A DNA stretch of 9,074 nt from Chloroflexota bacterium (GTDB lineage Bacteria; Chloroflexota; Chloroflexia; Thermomicrobiales; UBA6265), in assembly GCA_023415845.1 (NCBI GenBank), contig JAEZJB010000272.1, forward strand, positions 1 through 9,074, read 5' to 3'. Shown piece by piece: positions 1 through 5,710 of the stretch (position 1 is its first letter; every line of letters begins with the position of its first letter). The notes under the pieces were generated by a model, which ran no database searches, had not been told where the DNA came from, and worked only from the letters and a program-made list of their open reading frames with translations. The position numbers and the translations under genes are program-made.

Positions 1-5
1 AGGAG
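1..5 (+). promoter_or_regulatory. Ribosome binding site of the ABC-2 permease gene
   Basis: AGGAG lies 6 bases before the ATG at 12 and supports that start over the internal ATG at 27. A TGA at 8-10 sits between the site and the ATG and could be the stop codon of an upstream gene, which would give tight translational coupling; the upstream reading frame is outside the window, so this is a guess. Confidence 0.75.
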
Positions 6-11
6 CCTGAC

Positions 12-839
12 ATGCAGAACCTGACGATGCACGAATCATTCGCGGCGACGATTCGGCGACACGCCCGCCTCTGGCGGGCCTGTTTCCGGCTGGCGCTCGT
101 TCGCGAGAGCCAGTTCCGTGCGAATGCACTCACCACCATGGCAATCGGTCTCGCCCAGATCATCGTTGGCCTGGTGCCGATTCTGCTGCTCTTCGACTAC
201 ACCGAGGAGGTCGACGGCTGGACGCGGAGCGGCGCCATCGTCATTCTCGGGGTCTACCAGGTGACGGCCGCCCTGATCGCGATGTTCGTCTCCCGCAACA
301 TGTACGAAATCTCCGAAGCCATCACGCGGGGCACGCTCGATGTCGTGCTGGTGCGTCCGGTCAACGCGCAGTTCTATCTCACCACGCGCTGGATTCGGCC
401 CGAACAGCTCTTCGCCCTGGTGTCAGGCCTGCTGATACTTGTCGTGGGGTTGGTCCAGGCCGGATCGGTCCCGTCACTGATGAGCCTGGCGCAGGCGGGC
501 GTCATGATGGGCGCCGGGCTGGTGCTGGTCACCTGCTGCTGGAGCTGGTTGGCCTACAGCGCATTCTGGAGCCAATCGGTCAACGCGATGATGATGTTCT
601 TCCAGGACCTGCTCCAGGTCGGCCGTTACCCCATCGGGTTCTTTCCCTGGACGATCCGTGCGCTCTTCACCGCTGTCGTCCCCGTCGCCTTCCTGACCAC
701 GTTCCCCGCCGCAGCCCTCACCCGCGGGGTGTCATGGTGGCTCGTCCTGACGGCGATCGCCTTTGCGTCCCTGGCCCTGCTCGCCACTCGGCGATTCTGG
801 CAACTGGCCGTCCAGCGCTACGCCGGAGCCAGCAGCTGA
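12..839 (+). CDS. ABC-2 family transporter permease (COG3694/DUF990-like)
   Basis: A 275-residue integral membrane protein, probably one of the two permease subunits of an ABC-2 type exporter. Hydrophobic segments lie roughly at residues 38-60, 73-93, 132-149, 159-185, 210-236 and 241-257, giving about six membrane spans and no nucleotide-binding domain. Two stretches match what I know of the COG3694 family: RGTLDVVLVRP at about 106-116, in the loop after the second span, and GRYPIGFFP at about 204-212, before a segment rich in Val, Pro, Phe and Ala. Such permeases usually work with a second permease (COG4587 type) and a DRA-family ATPase encoded just upstream, which here would lie before base 1. 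The transported substrate cannot be inferred. A good ribosome binding site supports the start. The gene converges on the HerA-like gene and ends directly in a strong hairpin, so it is the last gene of its operon. It is unlikely to serve the solute-binding proteins, because ABC-2 permeases export. Confidence 0.88.
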   Translation: MQNLTMHESFAATIRRHARLWRACFRLALVRESQFRANALTTMAIGLAQIIVGLVPILLLFDYTEEVDGWTRSGAIVILGVYQVTAALIAMFVSRNMYEISEAITRGTLDVVLVRPVNAQFYLTTRWIRPEQLFALVSGLLILVVGLVQAGSVPSLMSLAQAGVMMGAGLVLVTCCWSWLAYSAFWSQSVNAMMMFFQDLLQVGRYPIGFFPWTIRALFTAVVPVAFLTTFPAAALTRGVSWWLVLTAIAFASLALLATRRFWQLAVQRYAGASS

Positions 840-881
840 AAGAAGGACCGGAGCCCTCACCCGAGGCTCCGGTCCTTCTTT
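839..881. terminator. Bidirectional terminator between convergent genes
   Basis: A perfect 17-bp inverted repeat: 839-855 pairs with 865-881 around a 9-base loop (856-864). The GC-rich core is flanked by an A-rich left arm and a T-rich right arm (CTTCTTT), so each strand yields a hairpin ending in several U residues. It begins in the last base of the permease stop codon and lies 25 bases past the stop of the HerA-like gene, so it can serve both. Confidence 0.92.
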
Positions 882-906
882 CATGCTTGTGACGTTGGTG
901 GAATGG

Positions 907-2517
907 TTACTGGTCTCGACGTGCCCAGGTGGTGGCCACGTCACTACCACCCTCGGCCGATAGCCGCGCGCCAATCCGCATGATGGTCGGGGCGGGCACG
1001 AGCTTGCCGGCCAGCAGGGCCTCACCCTGGCGGAAGGCGGCCGCCTCGCGCAGCATGCCTTCGGGTACGAACGAGAAGATCCGCGCCAGGTCGTCGATGT
1101 CGATCTGCGAGTTCATTCGCATCAGCATCAGGTTGTCGCATTGCGAAATCACGTTTGGGTGCAGCTTGTCGGGCCGCTGGGTCGAGAGGAAGAGGTAGAT
1201 GCCGTACTTCCGGCCCTCTCCCGCGATCGAAATCATCAGGTCGGTCGCTGCCGCCTGGATGCTGTCCATCGGTTCTGCTGGGCAGACATTGTGGGCTTCG
1301 TCCACCACCAGCAGCACTGGCTTGCGCGATTCACGCTGCCGCCAGAAGTGGCGCAGAGTCGCCAGGGCAACCACCGACCGTTCCACAGGCAGCTCGAACC
1401 GGCTGACATCGAGCACCATCGCCCGCCAGTCATCGGCCAGCGTGTCGATCACCGACGGCTCGTCCTCCTCCGCCCAGATGTCCCAGTCGGTGATCCCCAG
1501 GTTGGCGATGCGCAGCATCACCTGCCGGGTGGCTTCCGAAAGGTCGTCGATGCCGGCCCGTTGCACGTCGCGCAGCGAGAACTGCGACTTGCCCATCCGC
1601 TGCACCAGGCGCCAGGTGGTGTCGAATTCGGTGCGGTCGGCGAGCGGATCGAGTTGCAGCGTCCGCGCCTGGTCCTGCGGCGACAGGTCGCTGAAGCGAA
1701 TGCGCAAAGTCTGGCTTGTGTCGTCCACTGCCGAGATCGGGCGGAACACCTGCAGGTCGCGTGTGCGTGCGGCGTAGTGGTGGCCAGCCTCGGTGTCGAG
1801 CAGTGCCGGGTCGCGCAGTTGCCCGAGTTTGACGTAGTCGGCATTGGGATCGATCACCGCAATCCGCAGGTCGGTGTCGGTCAGCAGGTGCTCCAGCACC
1901 ACCCCCAGCGAGTAGGTCTTGCCCGAACCCGACTGCCCGCACAGAAAGCTGTGCCGGTTGAACCCGGCGGCGTCGATCGCGGCCGGAACCGCTTCGCCAC
2001 CAACGACGACCGACCCGATCGGCAGCGTCGGACGTGGTTTGGCCCATGCGGCGAGGTAGCCGGCAATATCCTTCGCAGTGGCTGGGGCAAGATCCGCTTC
2101 GTTGAAGGCAAGTGGCTCGCTGCCCCCCTCCCCGTCGTCGGATGGCGACAGCCGGCCAAGGACCAGGCCGGTGCCAGTCACGAAGTACCGCATCATCTGC
2201 ACGGTCGCTTCGGAGATGCTGACCCCGGCGCTCGCCAGCCGGTCATCGATGTCTTCGGTGACCTTCACCGCCGGGCCGTCGGTTCGCTCGATCCCCTGGT
2301 TCAGCACCTGCCCCAGCAGCACCACGCCGTCGCGGCGCGTGAGCCGGACGTGGCCACCGGTCTTCACGCCCTGGTCGAGCGGAGTCTGGAAGGTGAACGT
2401 CCGCCCGTCAATTGAGAAGGCGATCGGTGCCGTGCCGAATCGATCCTGGAACTGGCGACGCTTTTCCAGCAAGATCCGGCGGGGATCAAGCTCTGCCCCG
2501 CTGTTTTCGTCGATCAT
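907..2517 (-). CDS. HerA/DUF87-type P-loop ATPase
   Basis: A 536-residue ATPase of the HerA/FtsK superfamily, which comprises hexameric DNA-translocating or DNA-resecting motors. Numbering from the ATG at 2517, Walker A is GQSGSGKT at 194-201, Walker B is VLLVVDEAHN at 401-410, a HerA-like EGRKYG follows at 434-439, and STQRPDKLHP at 445-454 is a sensor-like motif with conserved Gln and Arg. Residues about 35-90 (GRTFTF, then GGHVRLTRRDG and VVLLGQVLN) look like the small beta-barrel (HAS barrel) at the N-terminus of HerA proteins. There is no signal peptide or membrane segment. An in-frame ATG ten codons upstream (2547) has only a poor ribosome binding site, whereas 2517 has GAGAGGAG five bases before it. 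HerA commonly pairs with the nuclease NurA in repair, or with SIR2 or other effectors in phage defence. No such partner is seen on either side, so the role is open. It sits downstream of a cassette with its own terminator and is probably transcribed separately. Confidence 0.9.
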   Translation of the reverse strand: MIDENSGAELDPRRILLEKRRQFQDRFGTAPIAFSIDGRTFTFQTPLDQGVKTGGHVRLTRRDGVVLLGQVLNQGIERTDGPAVKVTEDIDDRLASAGVSISEATVQMMRYFVTGTGLVLGRLSPSDDGEGGSEPLAFNEADLAPATAKDIAGYLAAWAKPRPTLPIGSVVVGGEAVPAAIDAAGFNRHSFLCGQSGSGKTYSLGVVLEHLLTDTDLRIAVIDPNADYVKLGQLRDPALLDTEAGHHYAARTRDLQVFRPISAVDDTSQTLRIRFSDLSPQDQARTLQLDPLADRTEFDTTWRLVQRMGKSQFSLRDVQRAGIDDLSEATRQVMLRIANLGITDWDIWAEEDEPSVIDTLADDWRAMVLDVSRFELPVERSVVALATLRHFWRQRESRKPVLLVVDEAHNVCPAEPMDSIQAAATDLMISIAGEGRKYGIYLFLSTQRPDKLHPNVISQCDNLMLMRMNSQIDIDDLARIFSFVPEGMLREAAAFRQGEALLAGKLVPAPTIMRIGARLSAEGGSDVATTWARRDQ

Positions 2518-2522
2518 CTCTG

Positions 2523-2530
2523 CTCCTCTC
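2523..2530 (-). promoter_or_regulatory. Ribosome binding site that fixes the start of the HerA-like gene
   Basis: On the minus strand GAGAGGAG is followed by CAGAG and then the ATG at 2517, a 5-base spacing. The upstream in-frame ATG at 2547 is preceded by a sequence without a purine-rich match, so the shorter protein is preferred. A weak -10-like CACAAT at 2576-2581 (minus strand) could belong to this gene's promoter, but no good -35 accompanies it. Confidence 0.75.
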
Positions 2531-2643
2531 TCCGTGTCATCACGCATCTGGACGGCTCAGTGGTCTCTGGGTGGCATTGTGCCGTATCCACCGCTGTTCC
2601 GGTGAAGGTGCCGCCCGCCGCGATCACGTCACCCGAACAGCGA

Positions 2644-2677
2644 AAGAGGGAGACGGGCAGGTGCCCATCCCCCTCTT
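2644..2677 (-). terminator. Terminator of the copy 2 solute-binding protein gene
   Basis: As minus-strand RNA the arms 2677-2663 and 2658-2644 form a 15-bp stem, including two G-U pairs, with a 4-base loop (ACCU). It starts about 45 bases after the stop codon at 2722 and is followed by UU before CG, so the U-tract is short. It separates the cassette from the HerA-like gene. Confidence 0.75.
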
Positions 2678-2721
2678 CCCTTCGATGCCGATTCCCGGAG
2701 TCGATCTCCGGCAGGACGAAC

Positions 2722-4647
2722 TTACTCGACCGTCCGCCAGTTGGCGACGTTCCAGTAGCTCAACTCATACCCCACGCCGAGCGCCACGTTGTCGTTGTTC
2801 AGGCGCTGCGAAATGGCATAGGTGTCGGCCGGGCGGTTGACCTGTGGAATCACCACCACGTCGTTGATCAGGATGTCGTTGAGCGCGATCAGTTTCTGGT
2901 TCGCGCCTTCCAGCGACGTCTCGACCACCAGTTCGTCATACGTCTGGTCGAACTCTTCGCTCACCCAGCGCTGGACATTCTGGCCAGACCAGCCATTGCT
3001 CTCCTGGGCGATGTTCTCGCGCTCCGCCCCGGCGTACCAGGAGGTGAAGAACGAGGTCGGCACCGGCGACTGCGGGTTGTTGGTCCACATGCCGATGTCC
3101 CAGTAGAAGTGGTTCAGGTTGCGATCGTTGCCCGGCGCGCTGTCGAAGAAGATACCGGCGTCGACCTGGTCGAGGTTGGTTTTGACCCCGATGGCCTCGA
3201 ATGCCTGCTTGACCACCGCCTGCGTCTTCTGGCGGACCTGGTTGATCGAGGTGCCGTAGGAAACGACCAGCTGCACGCCGTCCTTCTCACGGACGTCGCC
3301 GTTCATCGTCCAGCCAGCATCCTCGAGGATCTGGGCCGCCGCCTCCAGGTTGAACTCCCAGGAGGTGTTCGGGGATTCGAACGACGCCAGGCCGGTCAGG
3401 ATGTTCGGGCTGGTGCGGGCGGCGAGGCCATAGAACTCGTCGGTGATGAGCTGGCGGGGCACCGCCTTGTTCAGCGCCTGCCGCACGGCCGGATCGCTGA
3501 AGAACGGGTGCGGGTTGTCCATGTACGAGCGCTGGCCGTCCGTCTCCGTGTTCGGGTCGGAGAAGTTGATGTGAATGCGCTCGACCGACGTGCCCGGCTC
3601 GGAAATCAGCTGGCCCGGATTTTCCGGATTGACTTCGCCGTAGGCTTCGACCCCGGCGAGGTCCAGGAGGATGGCCGGTTCCACCTGCAGGTTCCAGGCG
3701 TAGTCGTAGTCGCCGGTCTGCAGCACCGAGCGGGCCGCCGAGGCGGCGTCACCACCACCCTTGATGTTGATGGTTGCGAAGAATGGCTTGTTCGGCTCGC
3801 GGTAGTTCTCGTTGGCCACCAGCGCCACCCGGTCGTTCGGGAGGAACTCGGTGATCACGAACGGGCCGGTGCCGATCGGGAAGAGCAGGAAGTCGGGGTT
3901 GTTGGCCGAGACCGGCTCGTCGTTGAAGGCGTGCGACGGGAGGATGTTGCCGTTGACGCCGCCCACGAACGGTTCGAACCAGGAGGCCGACGGAGCGGCA
4001 AAGTTCACCACCGCCGTCAGGTCGTCCGGCGTGTCCACGCTCTCGATCACTGACCAGACCGTGGTCGACACCGAAGCGTTATCCGGGTTGGTGATCCATT
4101 CCCAGGTGAACCGGATGTCCTTCGATGTCAGCGGCGTGCCGTCGCTCCAGAGGATGCCTTCCTGGAGCTTGAAGGTCACCGAGGAAAGATCCTCGGCCAG
4201 CAGGCCATTCTCCACCGACGGCGTCTCGGTGATCAGGCACGGGATGATCGTGCCGTCCGGCAGGTAGTGCATCAACGGTTCCTGGACCATCGAAGCGACC
4301 AGGAAGTCCTTGGTGCCGGTCGAGACGTGGGCGTTCGCCATCGTCGCGGCCTGCCACTGGATGATGCGAAGTTCACCACCCTCACCGCGGGTCTGGTTCT
4401 CGGTGCCAGCATCCGGGGCCTTGCCCACGCCTGCGGTCGGGCTGGCGGCGGGGGTGCCATCCTGCCCCGGGTAGACGGCGTAGCCGTTCTTCGAACCGCC
4501 CGCCGCCTGGATGGCCGCGCTGTTGGCCATGAACAGCGCGGCACCCATGCCCACGCCGGTCGCGGCCGCTCGGTTCATGAAGTCACGACGCGAAATCTTG
4601 CCGTCCAGGAGATCCTGGTAGAGGGATGCGAGAGGACCTTTGGCCAT
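2722..4647 (-). CDS. Family 5 extracellular solute-binding protein, Tat-exported (cassette copy 2)
   Basis: A 641-residue ABC-importer binding protein of the SBP_bac_5 (Dpp/Opp/Nik, cluster C) family, which binds peptides, metal chelates or similar ligands outside the membrane. The N-terminus has a twin-arginine signal: SRRDFMNR at 19-26, then a hydrophobic stretch to about 46 ending in Ala-rich sequence. There is no lipobox cysteine, so it does not look like a classic lipoprotein. Residues about 61-90 are a Pro/Ala/Ser/Gly linker with QDGTPAASP. Family landmarks follow: EPLMHYLPDG at 123-132, WSDGTPLTSKDI at 167-178 and GTGPFVITEF at 259-268, then the long C-terminal lobe ending in SYWNVANWRTVE. 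The start has GGAGG nine bases upstream. The gene follows the small secreted protein by 105 bases and ends in a hairpin. No cognate permease or ATPase is nearby. It is about 85% identical by eye to the copy at 5711-7639. The ligand is unknown. Confidence 0.93.
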   Translation of the reverse strand: MAKGPLASLYQDLLDGKISRRDFMNRAAATGVGMGAALFMANSAAIQAAGGSKNGYAVYPGQDGTPAASPTAGVGKAPDAGTENQTRGEGGELRIIQWQAATMANAHVSTGTKDFLVASMVQEPLMHYLPDGTIIPCLITETPSVENGLLAEDLSSVTFKLQEGILWSDGTPLTSKDIRFTWEWITNPDNASVSTTVWSVIESVDTPDDLTAVVNFAAPSASWFEPFVGGVNGNILPSHAFNDEPVSANNPDFLLFPIGTGPFVITEFLPNDRVALVANENYREPNKPFFATINIKGGGDAASAARSVLQTGDYDYAWNLQVEPAILLDLAGVEAYGEVNPENPGQLISEPGTSVERIHINFSDPNTETDGQRSYMDNPHPFFSDPAVRQALNKAVPRQLITDEFYGLAARTSPNILTGLASFESPNTSWEFNLEAAAQILEDAGWTMNGDVREKDGVQLVVSYGTSINQVRQKTQAVVKQAFEAIGVKTNLDQVDAGIFFDSAPGNDRNLNHFYWDIGMWTNNPQSPVPTSFFTSWYAGAERENIAQESNGWSGQNVQRWVSEEFDQTYDELVVETSLEGANQKLIALNDILINDVVVIPQVNRPADTYAISQRLNNDNVALGVGYELSYWNVANWRTVE

Positions 4648-4656
4648 TGGGAGATT

Positions 4657-4661
4657 CCTCC
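4657..4661 (-). promoter_or_regulatory. Ribosome binding site of the copy 2 solute-binding protein gene
   Basis: GGAGG on the minus strand lies nine bases before the ATG at 4647. The match is strong, and it supports independent translation initiation after the 105-base gap. Confidence 0.75.
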
Positions 4662-4713
4662 ATTACACAGCGCCTGGAGTTGGCGCCACATGATCCTGCT
4701 GGGACCCTGCCGG

Positions 4714-4723
4714 CGCAATTGCG
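4714..4723. repeat. Palindrome in the copy 2 intergenic gap
   Basis: CGCAATTGCG is a perfect 10-base palindrome. It sits within a longer imperfect one, because CCGG flanks it on both sides with one extra base on one side. It lies in the 105-base gap between the small secreted protein and its solute-binding protein, and has no counterpart in the 66-base gap of copy 1. It could be a small RNA stem or an operator, or it could be chance. Confidence 0.35.
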
Positions 4724-4744
4724 ACCGGACTACCAATCGATGTG

Positions 4745-4764
4745 CCGGAAGATCAGGATTCCGG
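4745..4764 (-). repeat. Small hairpin across the stop codon of the copy 2 secreted protein gene
   Basis: CCGGAA (4745-4750) and TTCCGG (4759-4764) can pair around an 8-base loop that contains the TGA stop codon at 4753-4755. With only 6 bp and no U-tract it is weak as a terminator. It might slow the polymerase or protect the mRNA between the two genes. Confidence 0.35.
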
Positions 4765-5331
4765 AGACGCAAAGATGTCTGGCACGTCGATCACGGCCGC
4801 TTCCACCACGGTGAAGCCCACGGCAAGGCCGGAGTCGGTGGCAACCACATAGTTGCCCGGCGCAAAGTCGGTGAAGACGGCCGCCGTCTGCTCACCGGCC
4901 GGCACCGTGTAGCCACCCACCGCGGTCACGCCCTCGGGGAGGTCCGCCTCGGTGGCCGGGAAGACGAATGTCGTGGCATCGAAGCCTTCCGGCACCATGA
5001 AGACGGCTGCCTGCAGGTCCGTCTCGGTGTTGTTGGCCGTCTGCAGAATCACGTACGGTCGGGTTTCGAACGTGGCCACATTGATCTCGGCGACTTCACC
5101 GAGTACCACGCCGACCGAGGTCGAGTCACCGTCGAAGGTCGTTTCCTTCTCCGTCTTGACCTGCTCAATCCATGTCGCCATGGCCATCGGGCTGGCCGAT
5201 GGTGTTGCATCCTGGGCCAGCGTCATGCCAGCCGTGCCACCCAGCAGGGCTACACCGATCAGTGCCGCGCCGAGTGTGGATTTGAGCGATGGCGCCTCCG
5301 GTTGCGACCGAAAGCGGGTACCAACAGACAT
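4753..5331 (-). CDS. Small secreted beta-rich protein, cupredoxin-like fold (cassette copy 2)
   Basis: A 192-residue protein with a Sec-type signal peptide: basic n-region with Arg and Lys up to about 17, hydrophobic core about 18-36, and probable cleavage in TLA|QD after residue 39. The mature part starts with QDATPSASPMA, a small-residue linker, and continues as about 145 residues of alternating strands and turns. Clear blocks are SVGVVLGEVAEINV, PYVILQTANNTE, FMVPEGFDATTFVFPA, DLPEGVTAVGGY and AVFTDFAPGNYVVATD. The PGxY turn before a strand is typical of cupredoxin-like and other Ig-like sandwiches, but there is no Cys or His in the mature chain, so a type 1 copper site is not possible. 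I do not recognise a named family. The start is supported by AAGGAGGG 4 bases upstream. It precedes a solute-binding protein gene by 105 bases, and its paralogue at 7706-8296 is about 70% identical in the mature part. Confidence 0.85.
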   Translation of the reverse strand: MSVGTRFRSQPEAPSLKSTLGAALIGVALLGGTAGMTLAQDATPSASPMAMATWIEQVKTEKETTFDGDSTSVGVVLGEVAEINVATFETRPYVILQTANNTETDLQAAVFMVPEGFDATTFVFPATEADLPEGVTAVGGYTVPAGEQTAAVFTDFAPGNYVVATDSGLAVGFTVVEAAVIDVPDIFASPES

Positions 5332-5649
5332 CCTGCCCTCCTTGGGATCGATGGAACGCCCTCGGCGTCCGTCTTCAGAGAACCGAAACCCTTACCAGTG
5401 CCCCTGCCGGCTCACCCTGAACCAGCCTATTTGTCGTGAACGCCGCAAGTGTGCGTTGCGAGTTGCGCTTGCGTCAACCTGAAACCATTGGCAAAAACTG
5501 TGCGATATGCATGGAACTCGACCCGGATTGTCGATCAATCGGGCGATCTTGCATCGTATTTGGCGCACAGACCCATCGTTTCGGCGCGCATTTCACCACA
5601 TTGCTCAAAACAGGTGGTCCCAATTTGGTGCCAGGAGACGGACACAGCA
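5332..5649. other. Non-coding leader between the two cassettes
   Basis: 318 bases separate the copy 1 terminator from the copy 2 first gene. No minus-strand reading frame of note lies here, and the plus-strand frames that cross it run antisense into the next gene. The promoter of copy 2 must lie here if the cassettes are transcribed separately. On the minus strand TTGACG (5472-5477) and TCGACA (5529-5534) resemble -35 boxes, but neither has a convincing -10 box at 16-18 bases. The AAGGAGGG ribosome binding site is at 5336-5343. Confidence 0.6.
5336..5343 (-). promoter_or_regulatory. Ribosome binding site of the copy 2 secreted protein gene
   Basis: AAGGAGGG on the minus strand lies 4 bases before the ATG at 5331. 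It is a near-consensus site and confirms the start. Confidence 0.8.
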
Positions 5650-5686
5650 CGAGAGCGGGAGTGAGAAAAGCTCGCTCCCGCTCTCG
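5650..5686 (-). terminator. Hairpin after the copy 1 solute-binding protein gene
   Basis: A perfect 12-bp GC-rich stem (5650-5661 with 5675-5686). On the minus strand it extends past one C-A mismatch by three more pairs to a CUUUU loop. It begins 24 bases after the stop codon at 5711. No U-tract follows on the minus strand, so it may act as a weak or factor-aided terminator, or as a 3' mRNA stabiliser that lets some transcription continue into copy 2. Confidence 0.65.
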
Positions 5687-5710
5687 CGCCGATGGCTGGT
5701 GGGGACGGCG

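Larger units (their letters stand above)
2644..5331 (-). repeat. Tandem cassette copy 2 (secreted protein, solute-binding protein, hairpin)
   Basis: About 2.69 kb with the same gene order and strand as 5650-8296. Conserved runs include 44 identical bases (3872-3915 with 6864-6907) and 41 identical bases (3449-3489 with 6441-6481). The coding parts are clearly paralogous; the leaders, the intergenic gap and the terminator stems are not visibly alike. Confidence 0.85.

Noticed and set aside
12..839. ABC-2 permease as transport partner of the solute-binding proteins
   Set aside because: It belongs to an exporter-type family, lies on the other strand and ends in a terminator. Binding-protein-dependent importers use a different permease fold.
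1141..2415. 424-codon plus-strand open frame
   Set aside because: It lies antisense to the HerA-like ATPase, whose motifs are all intact. Its translation is Arg/His/Val-rich without any recognisable domain, as expected from GC-biased third positions.
2560..4053. 497-codon plus-strand open frame
   Set aside because: It is antisense to the copy 2 binding-protein gene and rich in Arg, Val, Gly and Asp without domain features. A similar frame opposite copy 1 reflects the paralogy of the real genes.
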